Origin: Arthrobacter endolithicus | GTDB lineage: Bacteria; Actinomycetota; Actinomycetes; Actinomycetales; Micrococcaceae | Assembly (NCBI RefSeq): GCF_026627425.1 | Contig: NZ_JAPNLH010000017.1 | Coordinates: 1 to 64,000, forward strand | Length of the DNA: 64,000 nucleotides | Direction: 5' to 3' | Part shown: piece after piece, positions 40,880-50,442 of the stretch | Layout: each line of letters opens with the position of its first letter | Numbering within the stretch: position 1 is the stretch's first letter | The notes under the pieces: generated by a model | The model's database searches: none | What the model saw: the letters and a program-made list of their open reading frames with translations, nothing else | What the model was told of the DNA's origin: nothing | Made by a program: the position numbers and the translations under genes

Positions 40880-43796
40880 GTGACCGAATCGGTAGCAGCG
40901 GTTGGCCGGGACCTCGTTGGGCGGGCGAAGGAACTGGGTGCAATCGGCGCTTTCTTGGGCCGCGCCGCTGCCGGCGCGGCAGGCACCCTGGTGGTCCAAG
41001 GTGATGCGGGCGTAGGGAAAACCGCCTTGGTACAGCGCGCCTGCTTATCCGTCGCACCTGGAGCATGGATCTTCGCCGGAGCCTGTCTGCCGCTGGCCTC
41101 GATGACGGTCCCGTTTCTTGCGCTGCGATCGGCTTTCCGCGGAGCGCCTCGGATCGATGGCGTCGTGCACCCGTCGCTGCGAACATCCGACGGCTCGCCC
41201 CACGATGTCCCGGTCATGATTGACGGCTGGCTTGAGGAACTCTGCCTGCTCCGTCCAGTGGTGTTGGTGATCGATGACCTGCAGTGGGCGGATCAAAGCA
41301 CCTTGGATGTGCTCATGTACCTCATCGCGGGTCCGGCCGACCGGCGCCTGGCGGTCGTAGCGACCATGCGCAGCGGCGAGGTCTGCGAAGGGCACCCGCT
41401 GCAGTGCTGGCTTGCCGACATTCGGCGCCTGCCCCGGATCCTGTGGATGACCCTTGGCCCCCTCGACCGGCTGGACACCGAGAGCCAGCTCACCGGTTTG
41501 CTAGGTACTCCCCCGCACCGGTCCTTGGTGCACGATGTCTTCACTCACACTGGAGGCAACGCCTACCTCAATGACCTTCTCGTTGCGGGCCTTCGCCCGG
41601 ATGCACGCCACCTGCCTGCGCAGCTTCCGTCAGATTTGAAGGCCGCGGTCCTTCGATCATGGCGCGGACTGACCCCCCGGGACCCGGGAGCTCACCCAGA
41701 TCATGGCAGTTGGCGGCAGGCCAATCCGGGCCCAGGACCTCGACGCCGTCGTCCCGGACGCCGCGAGGTCAGGTGGCATCCTGGCGATGCTCCGGGAGGC
41801 AACCGGTACAGGAACTGTGGATGTTGCTCCGACGGGAACGTATTGGTTCCACCATCCGCTGATCGCCGAGGCGCTCGAGCAGGGTCTGTCCATAGACGAG
41901 CGCCAGCGCTGGCACGCGGCCTTTGCAGCCCACTACGAGCACCAGATGGCAGGCGAGCCGGCACCTGATTTTGAGGCAATGGTAGCGCTGCCAGACCATC
42001 ACCACTATGCCGGTCATACCGACGACGCCTATCAGTGGGCCCTGCGCGCTTCCGCCTCCGCGGGCGGCGTGGGCGGGGTTACCGAGATGCTCCGCTTACT
42101 TCGGCGGGCCGTGGATCTGCGCAGCAGTCTGCCGGATGCGGACGAAAGTCCGCTGGACCTATGGTCCCGGCTGCGCGTAGCAGCCGAAGAAGCCGGGTCC
42201 AATGAGGAGGAGTTAGAGGCAGTCGAATCCCTGCTGTCCGGAATCGACGACGGCGCCGAACCACTCGTAAGGGCCGAGCTGCTGGTGCGGCGCATGCACC
42301 TGCGTTTCTCCACCGGACTATCATTCATGGCAGTCGCCGACATGCGCCAGGCAGTCCGGCTCGCCGCCGTCGAACCGTCAAGCTGGCAGTACGGCCTCGC
42401 GCTGGCTGAACTCGCCCACGCCGGTCTGTGGCAGAAGGATCCCGACGCCGAAAGCCACGCCGAACAGGCGCTCGCCGTGGCCCGGATGGCCAGCAACCCC
42501 CGTGCGCTGTCCTATGCATTGTCGGCGAAGGCCATGGTCGCGGTTATCGGTGAGCGCGCCGATGAGGGGCGGGGTTTTGGCACCGAAGCGCTGGCTGCAG
42601 CGATTCAGGCGCGCGATTACTGGGCTTTCGTCCATGCCACGCTGTGGCAGGCAAATGCGCAGGAAACTTGGACGAGCGAGCTGTATGCCAACCTGTTGCG
42701 CGCAGGCGGGCAGAAACTGGCCGTCCTCGGAGCGCCGCATGGGTACATCGCGAAACTGGCCGCCGACGAGGCGGGCAGTTACCTCGCTATCGGCCGTTGG
42801 CGGGAGTGCCTGCAGGCACTGCGGATAGCCCTCGGCTCCGATCCCGGTACGATGGGCGACGTCGGCGCCCGGCTGACCGCCGCCCGTCTTGCCGCGTGGC
42901 AAGGCCGGCATGCCGAAGCCCAGGCACACCTCGAGCGAGCGGAAGAGCTGTACGCACAAAAGTCCGAGTTTCTTAACCTTGATTTCGATGCCATCCGCGC
43001 CGAGGTGTACGTTGCGGCCGGCAACCCGGAGGTGGCCTACGACGCGGCGATGACGGGGGCCACGTCTGCAGGTACCTCTCCGACAATGTGCGAATGGCTT
43101 ATTCCGCTCGCGGCGCGTGCCCTCGCTGACAGGATCCAGCTGGCCACAGACGCCGGCAATTCCACCTCCGTGCTCATGGCACGCGTCGATGACTTGGTGC
43201 AGCGGTTCCCTGCTGCGATCCGGGACTTCACTGGCCCCAGCGAATTCTACGACCGGCAGATTGCCGCTTTTAACCTGCTATACACGGCCGAGGTAGGCCG
43301 TGCCCGGCAAAGCGCCGGCAACGGTTTGGACTGGTGCCGGACGGCCGATGCGTGCCAGGCGGCGTCACTTCTATGGGAGGCGGCATACGCCTGTTGGCGC
43401 GCAGCCGAATCATTGCTCCTGCACGGACACGTGCACCGCGGGCCGGCCGCAGCTTACCTCCGGCGTGGGCTGGCCCTCGCCGGGGACCTCCAGGCCGGAC
43501 CAATCCAGGCACAGCTCAGAGAGCTCGCCGGCCGTGCCCGGATCTCGATTTCGGAACCAGCCGATAAATCGCCGCGGGCCTCGTCCGAGGAGCTGCCCGG
43601 GCTGACGCCGCGCGAACGAGAGATCCTTGAATTTGTCATCGCCGGGCGCACCTACGGTGAGATTGCCCGGGCCCTGGTGATCAGCGAGAAAACCGTCAGC
43701 TCGCACATCTCGAATCTGCTGCGTAAGACGGGTGCCTCCAATAGGTTGGATCTTTCCCGGCTCGCGACCCAACGGCCAGCAGCGCCCGTGCGCTAG
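40880..43796 (+). pseudogene. LuxR-family ATPase regulator (LAL type) split by 1-nt frameshift
   Basis: The 5' part (GTG 40880) encodes an AAA/STAND ATPase N-terminus: LVGRAKELGAIGAFL, Walker A GDAGVGKT (41-48), Walker B VVLVIDDLQWAD. Reading breaks in a run of six C at 41673-41678. Removing one C gives a continuous protein (LTPGTRELTQIMAVGGRPI) that joins the 3' part. The 3' part carries helical TPR-like repeats and a C-terminal LuxR helix-turn-helix (LTPREREILEFVIAGRTYGEIA, VISEKTVSSHISNLLRKTGA). The restored protein would be ~970 residues, normal for LAL regulators. The lesion may be a true mutation, phase variation in a homopolymer, or a base-calling error. Confidence 0.85.
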
Positions 43797-43877
43797 GGAT
43801 GCTAAAACGGTTCCTGTCCGGGTGTTTCGTTGAGGTTCATGGCCTCATCTTCACGTCGCCTTCTCATGCGCTCATCA

Positions 43878-45506
43878 CTACCCCGCGGAAGCGCTCCACA
43901 GTCCGTGCTCCAGCGCAAAAAGGGTGGCTCCGACACGGTTTCCTGCGCCGATCTTCAGGTAGATATGTTCGACATGGTTGCCTGCTGTCTTAGGTGAGAT
44001 GTATAGCGTGTTGGCTATTTCACGGTTGTTCAACCCGCGGCAAAGCAGCCTAAGTACCTCCGCCTCCCTGTTGGTCAGTCCGCACGGCAGGAGCCGTCGT
44101 CGTGGTGTTTCCTGTCCGGTGACGGCAAGGACGGCGTCCGCAGCCTCCGCCTCGAGCCGGCCCGCCTCGGCCTCCTCACGAAGCCGCGTTCCTGCCTCCA
44201 GCGGCGTCAGGGCCGGACGGTGGGGACGCGGTTCCAGATAGGTCTGATAGGCATCCGCCGCCGCGAAAATCCGCTGGCTTGGATCCAGGGCAGCACCGCT
44301 AAGCCCGCGCGGATATCCGGATCCGTCGATGCGCTCATGGTGCGCCCCAGCCACTTCCGCGACCCGGCTCATTCCGGGCACGCGACCAAGAATCCTCTCA
44401 CTCAGGTACGGGTACATCTGCAGCCGCTCCCGCTCCACATAGGACAGCGGTGATGTCTTGTCCCAGATGCCGTTGGAGACACCCATCCGGCCCAGATCGT
44501 GGACCCAGCCCGCACGGCGGAGAACCACGACCTCCTCGAAGCTGAGACTGCGCTCCCGTGCTGTTTCGGCTGCCAGTGCGGCCACACCCCGGGAATGGCC
44601 GATCGTATGGGGTGACTTGAGGTCGGCAAAATCACCTATCGCCATCAGCACCGAGTCCAGTTCCGGCCCGGACAGCACCGCGTCCTCCGGTGCGGCGGCC
44701 AGCGCGGCCGGCCACGGATCAATGTCCAGCAGGCCCTGTGTCAGCCCGCGGGCACGCGCACAGAATAGGTCTGCCAGCTCCGGATCAAACTGCGTTCCGC
44801 GGCGCCTCCTGACCATGGCCACGGCCGCGTCGACGCCGCCGGTGCGCAGGAAGACCTCGGCCGAATCCGCGAGCTGGGTTACTCGCATCTCGAGCGGAAT
44901 TTCGACTCCGGTGCGGCCCAACGGGAGCCCCTTGCCGTCCCAGCGTTCGAACGTACTGCTCAAGATACCGGCCATGCTCTCATCCAGCCCGACCTTGTTC
45001 GCCAGCTCGCCCGCCGAGGAGCAATGGGATCGGATCAATGTCCGGACCGCGGTCGGGGCCGTTGCCGCAAAGCGCGATCTACGACCGGCCCTCCGCCAAG
45101 CAGGCAGGCCGGAACCGGTGCGCCGCAGCATCAGGGAAAACATCGGCAGGCCACGGGAATCGATCATGTAATAGTCGGCACGGAAACCAATATCGTCGCC
45201 AAAAAGCGCGGCTAGCTCGAAAGAATCCGCGTGGCAACCGATCCAGGCCAACAGGTTTGCGTAGTATATTCTCCCCCGACCGGCCTGGCCGATGCCAGCC
45301 CGGTCCGCGATCCGCAGACCCAACAAGGAAGCCCGCAGCATGTGTTCCATTGGCTGTCCGAGCCCGAGATCAATGGCCAGGGACAAAGCGGCGAGGATTT
45401 CGGAGCGACGCGGAGCTACCGCCTTGTCCCACGGGTCCGGTCCCGCAGGCCCGGCGGCCTTGGGATTTCGGCGCGGGGGGCCTGACCCTAACGGTGGATC
45501 CGTCAC
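43878..45506 (-). CDS. HD-GYP-type phosphohydrolase fused to LuxR helix-turn-helix
   Basis: A 542-residue protein (GTG start). An N-terminal HD-like half is degenerate. The second half has an HD-GYP core: HTIGHSRGVAALAAETA, VHDLGRMGVS (H336, D337), HHERIDGSGYP (H389, H390). GSGYP replaces the strict GYP context of classic cyclic-di-GMP enzymes but keeps the histidines. The C-terminus is a LuxR DNA-binding domain (GLTNREAEVLRLLCRGLNNREIANTLYISPKTAGNHVEHIYLKIG). The layout suggests a regulator that senses or breaks a cyclic nucleotide or other phosphorylated ligand and controls transcription. It converges with the broken LuxR gene. Confidence 0.88.
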   Translation of the reverse strand: MTDPPLGSGPPRRNPKAAGPAGPDPWDKAVAPRRSEILAALSLAIDLGLGQPMEHMLRASLLGLRIADRAGIGQAGRGRIYYANLLAWIGCHADSFELAALFGDDIGFRADYYMIDSRGLPMFSLMLRRTGSGLPAWRRAGRRSRFAATAPTAVRTLIRSHCSSAGELANKVGLDESMAGILSSTFERWDGKGLPLGRTGVEIPLEMRVTQLADSAEVFLRTGGVDAAVAMVRRRRGTQFDPELADLFCARARGLTQGLLDIDPWPAALAAAPEDAVLSGPELDSVLMAIGDFADLKSPHTIGHSRGVAALAAETARERSLSFEEVVVLRRAGWVHDLGRMGVSNGIWDKTSPLSYVERERLQMYPYLSERILGRVPGMSRVAEVAGAHHERIDGSGYPRGLSGAALDPSQRIFAAADAYQTYLEPRPHRPALTPLEAGTRLREEAEAGRLEAEAADAVLAVTGQETPRRRLLPCGLTNREAEVLRLLCRGLNNREIANTLYISPKTAGNHVEHIYLKIGAGNRVGATLFALEHGLWSASAG

Positions 45507-45511
45507 AGATC

Positions 45512-45884
45512 TCAGTATATGGCGGTACAGCTCCGCCGCCCCAGGTTTGTCCGGCCGATCCGAGGCGTCCGGCCGATCCAGCTGCTACCGAGTCGTTGCC
45601 TCCGAGGGCTTCGAGTAGTGCGTCGCGAAGGCCCGCGCTGAGACCGGGCGGGACAGTGCCTGGATCCTATGCCCTCTGCCATGCAGAGCGTCCTCAGCTC
45701 GAAGCGGCGCGGGCCCATTGATCCGGCGATCGCGCCCTGCAACACCTTCCATGCGGCCAGCGAGGTGCACGCTCAAAACCCTCATGAGGCTGGGAACGTA
45801 GCCCCGAGCTTTCCTGTCTTGTGCGTATATCCCTGCCGTCCTGCCGGTGGCCTCGGCCTCGTTGACAGTTTTAATAATGCTCAT
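45512..45884 (-). pseudogene. Carboxymuconolactone decarboxylase/AhpD-like remnant
   Basis: The reading starts MSIIKTVNEAEATGRTAGIYA with KARGYVPSLMRVLSVH in one frame. The natural continuation (AWKVLQGAIAGSMGPRRFEL, then TLCMAEGIGSRHC) is in another frame after ~45770, and the sequence then degrades. The intact family would continue ~90 residues further. The remnant stops against the HD-GYP gene. Frame break and truncation make it non-functional. Assignment rests on the CMD-like opening and the GPRRFELxTL-type motif. Confidence 0.6.
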
Positions 45885-45955
45885 GATGTATCACCTTCAC
45901 TGTTGATGAAGTGATTTCTTTTTCTCCGCGACAGGCCGCGGATAGATTCAGCAGC

Positions 45956-46318
45956 TCAGTAGCTGAACGTCACTACCGGATCCTCCCCAATCCAGTTCCA
46001 CAGCTGAACGGTGCCCCCGGCCACCGCGTTGGCCATAAGACCGGACCTATCGACCCTGCGCGAATCCAGGCAGATGGGACAGACCAGATATTTGCCGCCG
46101 GCCTTTTCGTAGCGCTCCAGGAGGGCAGTCAGTGGCGGGCAACCATCGCACGCCACAGCGTGCGCGAACCCCTGAAGCACCAGCCGCACCGCTTCCTTAG
46201 TAAGGAACATAAGGGTCTCCCTGCCCTGTTCGGCCGCGCCAACGGCCACCAAAAAAGCGACTGTAACACGCTCTGGGTCTTCCAGCCCGGTCGTCAGACT
46301 GATTGCAGCCTTATTCAT
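45956..46318 (-). CDS. DsrE-family protein
   Basis: A 120-residue DsrE/peroxiredoxin-like fold protein. It has the alternating strand-helix pattern ERVTVAFLVAVGAAEQGRETLMFLTKEAVRLVLQGFA, a cysteine-containing loop DGCPPLTALLERYEKAGGKYLVCPICLDSR, and the closing GGTVQLWNWIG. The CPIC pair resembles sulfur-handling cysteines of DsrE proteins. It starts at ATG 46318 behind AAAAGAGAA and overlaps the stop of the upstream gene by 4 bp. Partner or substrate unknown. Confidence 0.85.
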   Translation of the reverse strand: MNKAAISLTTGLEDPERVTVAFLVAVGAAEQGRETLMFLTKEAVRLVLQGFAHAVACDGCPPLTALLERYEKAGGKYLVCPICLDSRRVDRSGLMANAVAGGTVQLWNWIGEDPVVTFSY

Positions 46319-47010
46319 GATGTTCTCTTTTCCGCTTTGAAGTCCGGTGGTTGAACCGCAACGGTACTATCCGTCGCTGTGGATGACGCCACGGTCCGCG
46401 ACGAACGGGCCGCGCTGCGGAAGCCAGAAATCGCCGCGGTGTTTTGCCGCGCCAACGGACCGGGCCGTCCCGCGTCCGTGCCGTCAATGCTGGCGCACGC
46501 GGACTGGACGATCCACACACTCAACGGCCGTGCCCGGAAGGATCGGCCATTGCGAACCACTGCGGAAAACCACATCGTGCCGGCGGGCAGTAACGGACCA
46601 ACTATCATTTCCATGGTTCGGAGCATGCGCTCATAGGTCCAGAGTTGTGCGGGTATCCTCAGAGCCAATGCGCTGACGGCGCTGGGGGTCCGCGAACTTG
46701 CCAGCTCGATCCGCCAATCCAGCACGGCGGGAATGCGGATGGTAGCGGAGGGCCGGCTGTTCCAGCTGACCGCGATCTTTGCGGTTACCGCCGCGCTCAG
46801 GGCGGATTCAAAATACCTGGCGCAACACAGATGCGGCGGGTAGCCCGGTCCGATTGAGCTGGCCGGATAATCCCCGAAGGCCAAATAGTGGCCGGAGCTA
46901 AACGGCATTCCGAGGACCGCATATCCGGCAAACCATTCCGTGGTGTCAGCGGGCCATTCCACCACGGATTTTGCGTCCTCGGCGTATGTCTGCCGCTGGT
47001 GGGTGGTCAT
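46315..47010 (-). CDS. Uncharacterised actinobacterial protein, possibly rearranged
   Basis: This 231-residue protein has a conserved-looking N-terminus (WFAGYAVLGMPFSSGHYLAFGDYPASSIGPGY) and middle (VLDWRIELASSRTPSAV; GPLLPAGTMWFSAVVRNGRSFRARPLSVWIV). I know similar actinobacterial proteins but no function. After residue ~190 the sequence becomes Ser/Arg-rich. The overlapping frame reads DFWLPQRGPFVADRGVIHSDG and stops at 46367, which looks more like a natural C-terminus. A one-base change in the T4 run at 46442-46445 would connect it. Against that, the present stop overlaps the DsrE start (ATGA). Either a frameshifted or a genuinely altered C-terminus. Confidence 0.55.
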   Translation of the reverse strand: MTTHQRQTYAEDAKSVVEWPADTTEWFAGYAVLGMPFSSGHYLAFGDYPASSIGPGYPPHLCCARYFESALSAAVTAKIAVSWNSRPSATIRIPAVLDWRIELASSRTPSAVSALALRIPAQLWTYERMLRTMEMIVGPLLPAGTMWFSAVVRNGRSFRARPLSVWIVQSACASIDGTDAGRPGPLARQNTAAISGFRSAARSSRTVASSTATDSTVAVQPPDFKAEKRTS

Positions 47011-47192
47011 TCCATTCTCCTCTGCACTATGCAGAGATCATATGGCCGTGGGCCAACTTGCTGCATGGGGCGAACGCCCCATATTTGGCTCGGATTTTCG
47101 CAGCCAACTCGGGCCGTTCCAGGCGAATATGTTCTTGATCTGGTAAGTGCCGGATCGTGCCGCCAGAGGGCTAACTACACCAGCGTAAGCTG

Positions 47193-47225
47193 TTGACAAG
47201 CATCCCGGGACAGGGCCAGCATAAA
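47193..47225 (+). promoter_or_regulatory. Promoter candidate for the 47297 gene
   Basis: A perfect TTGACA (47193-47198) is followed about 18-21 bp later by AT-richer sequence (AGCATAAACG, 47218-47227). It lies ~100 bp upstream of ATG 47297. The divergent gap 47011-47296 also holds an inverted repeat at 47065-47082 (ATGGGGCG / CGCCCCAT) of unknown role. Confidence 0.4.
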
Positions 47226-47296
47226 CGCATACACGGGCAATCGCCAGCACACGCGGGCAAATGCCCGCATCGTTTCACGGCTGGATGGGATACATC

Positions 47297-48898
47297 ATGA
47301 CAATTCAGACCCAGGGAACCTCGGCGCGGATGGTCTATCAGTGGGACGATACTATTAATGGCTCCCAGCAACGGGCGGTGGCCCTGCAAAGCTCCTGCGA
47401 AACGGATCTGACCCGGCTCGAGGACCTTTTCGATGAATACCATGGATTCGATTCGACCAACCGGGCCACGATCGTTGTCGGCGATCCCGGCGGTGGTTTA
47501 GCATCCAATTTCGGTTATCACAGCGACGGCAGCACCCTCATCACTGTTACGGCTTGGTCTGGGGTGAACCCCGCCGCCACGGCGGACACCGGCGTCCGGC
47601 TGGAATTCGTCGCCGAGATGTGCGAGATCCTGATGGGCCTTCGCAATGCACGAAAGGGCTCCAGCTGGGATCCCGGTGGTTCCAACGGGGAGGGCCTCTC
47701 GCAGTATCTAGCCGAGTTGTTTTACCCAGGGGGTTACTACGATAGCCAGCTGGGGCACGGCCCCAGCCGAATGACCGCCTGGCTCAACGATCCGACGAGG
47801 CCGGACTGGGTGACGAAGACCGATCCCGAGGACAAGCAGGCCGGCCGCTACGGCTGCGCGTTCCTTTTCCTCCACTTCCTGCACTCGCAGAAGGGATTCT
47901 CCGTTAAAGACATCATCACCAAAGGTGGGATCACCCTTGAGGACACCTACCGCAACCTCATGGGATCCCCGGGCGGCTGGAATGAATTCAGCGCCCTGCT
48001 CAACAGGTTCTTCCCTCTCTTTTTCCCCGCCACCGGTCCGGGCCAAACGCAGATTCAATATTCGCCGGAACGATGCAATCTGTTTCCGCTGTATGACAAC
48101 TACCGCCGTACTTCCCCGATCGGCACCGAGGAGATTGCAGGATATCCGACCTCGACTCCGGGTGGTGCCGTTGTCATCACACCAGGACTGCTGTGCACTA
48201 AAGCTGAGTACTCTTGGAACTGGCTTGATCCGAACTCATCGTTGGCGTGCACAGTGCGTCCGACCGGCTTCGGCAACCCCGTTGTTTCGTGGGTGATCGA
48301 CGGGACAGCCGTCGGCGGCGCCGGATCCCTGAACGTCACCGGCCCGGTGGACCTCGACCGGGCGGATCACCCCGGCCAGCCGGACAGGTCGGTACAGGCC
48401 ATGACGTTCTCAGCCGTGGTCTCCGACGTTTCCGACTACACGGGAGCGGCGCTGCGGCTCACGCTCAAGACGGCTGATCACCTCGGAACGGAACAGCTGA
48501 CGGTGGAGACCAATATCGCAGAACAGTATGCCCCGGATATCCCGCCATTAGGCAGCGTGAGCTGGACTACACTACACACCCACGGCGTTCGCTACGAGCC
48601 GCGGTACTACGCTGACCGCGACGCCTGCCGGAAACGTTGGGATGAATTCATCGACAAGTACGTCCGTGTCAGGGACATAAATATCCTCCTGACGCTGCCG
48701 GACCCGGGGCCCGACGGTCTACGCCGTGCCGCGTACGCTATCCAGGAGCTGCAGCGCGAGCTCCGTCGCCTGCAGGGCGAAGATCCTGAAATGGCAGCTA
48801 GGCTCGGCGCCGAATTGGCGGGAATATTAAACGTCTCGCCAGCGACGCTGCAGCTGGCGAACCTGACGGACCTGACGGACCTGACGGACGGAAATTAA
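47297..48898 (+). CDS. Large protein of unknown function with LTD-repeat end
   Basis: ATG 47297 is chosen because GGATGGGA lies 7 nt upstream; a longer opening at 47261 is less likely. The product is 533 residues. The first ~250 residues look like a globular enzyme-type domain: FDEYHGFDSTNRATIVVGDPGGG, LEFVAEMCEILMGLRNARKG, NGEGLSQYLAELFYPGGYY, CAFLFLHFLHSQKGFSVKDIITKG. This arrangement is reminiscent of inactive zincin-like folds but lacks a full HExxH. A beta-rich middle and a C-terminal helix (AAYAIQELQRELRRLQGED) follow. It ends with three LTD units from a 9-bp repeat. No signal peptide. Function not known. Confidence 0.7.
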   Translation: MTIQTQGTSARMVYQWDDTINGSQQRAVALQSSCETDLTRLEDLFDEYHGFDSTNRATIVVGDPGGGLASNFGYHSDGSTLITVTAWSGVNPAATADTGVRLEFVAEMCEILMGLRNARKGSSWDPGGSNGEGLSQYLAELFYPGGYYDSQLGHGPSRMTAWLNDPTRPDWVTKTDPEDKQAGRYGCAFLFLHFLHSQKGFSVKDIITKGGITLEDTYRNLMGSPGGWNEFSALLNRFFPLFFPATGPGQTQIQYSPERCNLFPLYDNYRRTSPIGTEEIAGYPTSTPGGAVVITPGLLCTKAEYSWNWLDPNSSLACTVRPTGFGNPVVSWVIDGTAVGGAGSLNVTGPVDLDRADHPGQPDRSVQAMTFSAVVSDVSDYTGAALRLTLKTADHLGTEQLTVETNIAEQYAPDIPPLGSVSWTTLHTHGVRYEPRYYADRDACRKRWDEFIDKYVRVRDINILLTLPDPGPDGLRRAAYAIQELQRELRRLQGEDPEMAARLGAELAGILNVSPATLQLANLTDLTDLTDGN

Positions 48899-48998
48899 TC
48901 ACGTAGCCGCCCGGCCATGTCGACGGAGCCTGAAGCGACCGGCATGGACTCTGAACATCTTTCCAAGGCACCATGAGTGAAACCGTGCCCGCTTCGGA

Positions 48999-49025
48999 TC
49001 AACCGGCAAAGTAGTCTCCGGTTGA
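48999..49025. terminator. Inverted repeat between convergent genes
   Basis: A perfect 8-bp inverted repeat (TCAACCGG at 48999-49006, CCGGTTGA at 49018-49025) with an 11-nt loop lies in the 156-bp gap between the convergent 47297 and 49055 genes. No T-tract follows on either side, so termination is possible but not certain. Confidence 0.3.
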
Positions 49026-49054
49026 CTGTGGATGGGCGCCAAGCCTGCGTCGTA

Positions 49055-50221
49055 CTAACCCTCCGACACCGGCACTGGCCCAGAGGGCTGCCGCCCCATC
49101 CGGTCTTGTGCCGTGCTCGGATCGGCGTTGTCACGGCCCGTCCAGGTCTTGATGAAGGTCCACCCTACCGCCGTGACCGGGACGGCGAGAAGTGCGCCGA
49201 TGAGTCCGGCCAAGGTCGTGCCTGCGGCCAGTGCAAGGAGAATCGCCAGCCCATGGATGCTCAGTACCTTACCCATCAGGAAAGGTTGCAGGACGTGGTG
49301 TTCAAGCTGGTTGGCGGCGATGATAACGATGAGAACCACCAGGGCCGGAACAGGACCGTTAAAAACCAACGCAACGAGTACGGCCAACGTGCCGGCCACG
49401 GTTGCGCCAATGATGGGAATGAAACCTCCAATGAAGACGAAAACGCCCAACGGCAGGGCCAACGGGATCTGCATGATAATCAAGGCGACTTCGACGATAA
49501 GCCCGTCTATCAGCGCGATCACAGAGGTGCCGCGGACGTAGCCACCGAGAACCACGGTGGCGCGTCCGGCTGCGAGGTACGCTTTCGTGCGATGCTGGCC
49601 AGGCAGGAAGCCAAACAGGAAATCGCGGATTTTCTGGCCGTCTTTGAGCATGAAAAACAAGATAACGGCCATCAAAATCCCGCCGACGCCGATTTCTCCG
49701 ACGACGCGCAGCCCTGTTAGCGCCTCTGTGCCGAAGGCGCTGCTGCTGAGGAATTTCGCTGCGGCGTCCCGCACTGCGCTGAGCTGGTTATCACTAACCG
49801 GGTACGGACCGTTGTTCAGAGTGTCGTGGAGGCGCTCGATCCCCTCGTCGGCCCGCGCTGCGAGTTCCTTGGATTGCGCCCGAATCAAGACGACTACACC
49901 GGCAATGACGCCGCCAAAGACGGCGAGGATAGCCACGAAAGACGCCAGAACCGCGAGTGCTTGGGGCCAGTGGTGAGCGGCGAGCAAGTGCACGAGGGGG
50001 CTGATCGCTGATGCAAGGATCAGGGCAATCAGCACGGGGATGATCACAATGGGAATCCGCGTGACCATCCACAGGAGAACGGCAGCAAGCCCAATGACCA
50101 GGAGAGTTTGGGCCGAGCGGATGCCCGCGCGGCCGAGCGCATCGGCCCAGATAGGCGGGGTTCCAACGCCATCCTCTTCAGCGGCGGAACGTTTGTCTTT
50201 GCGGATGATTCTCTGATGCAC
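49055..50221 (-). CDS. AI-2E-family transporter (permease)
   Basis: The start chosen is GTG 50221 (HQRIIRKDKR), with AAAGAGG 7 nt upstream; the open frame extends further but without an RBS. The 388-residue protein has about eight hydrophobic segments: TLLVIGLAAVLLWMVTRIPIVIIPVLIALILASAISPLVHLL, then ALAVLASFVAILAVFGGVIAGVVVLI. Family motifs are GTSVIALIDGLIVEVALIIM, LGVFVFIGGFIPIIGATVAGTLAVLVAL and HHVLQPFLMGKVLSIHGLAILLALAAGTTLAGLIGALLAVPV. Members are linked to export of autoinducer-2, Na+/H+ exchange or other solutes; the substrate is not evident. Confidence 0.88.
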   Translation of the reverse strand: MHQRIIRKDKRSAAEEDGVGTPPIWADALGRAGIRSAQTLLVIGLAAVLLWMVTRIPIVIIPVLIALILASAISPLVHLLAAHHWPQALAVLASFVAILAVFGGVIAGVVVLIRAQSKELAARADEGIERLHDTLNNGPYPVSDNQLSAVRDAAAKFLSSSAFGTEALTGLRVVGEIGVGGILMAVILFFMLKDGQKIRDFLFGFLPGQHRTKAYLAAGRATVVLGGYVRGTSVIALIDGLIVEVALIIMQIPLALPLGVFVFIGGFIPIIGATVAGTLAVLVALVFNGPVPALVVLIVIIAANQLEHHVLQPFLMGKVLSIHGLAILLALAAGTTLAGLIGALLAVPVTAVGWTFIKTWTGRDNADPSTAQDRMGRQPSGPVPVSEG

Positions 50222-50374
50222 AGGTGCCTCTTTTCGACCGGCAGCTAAAAAGCATAGCCTGAGCATATGTGCTCTCACCACGCATGGGGTGAATCGGCGT
50301 CCCGAACCCGCGAAGTTTCCTGAGACGGAACAGACCTTCGTCAGCCAACTCCATCCGGACGCAGCTAGAACCGT

Positions 50375-50421
50375 GCAAAAGAAACACCGGAAGCCCCACG
50401 TTTGCATGGGGAATCCGGTGT
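50375..50421 (-). terminator. Rho-independent terminator of the MFS gene
   Basis: A long hairpin on the minus strand lies 22 bp after the MFS stop. ACACCGGA (50384-50391) pairs with TCCGGTGT (50414-50421), and CCCCA (50394-50398) pairs with TGGGG (50407-50411). The loop is 8 nt. A TTTCTTTT tract follows on the minus strand (50383-50376). Confidence 0.8.
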
Positions 50422-50442
50422 CTCATCCGACGGGAAATCGAT

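Noticed and set aside
45010-45721. Plus-strand frames (up to 227 codons) antisense to the HD-GYP gene
   Set aside because: The minus-strand gene has complete HD-GYP and LuxR motifs; the plus-strand frames show no domain.
47065-47082. Perfect 8-bp inverted repeat as a terminator
   Set aside because: It lies in a divergent promoter gap rather than after a gene and has no T-tract; an operator role is equally possible and unsupported.
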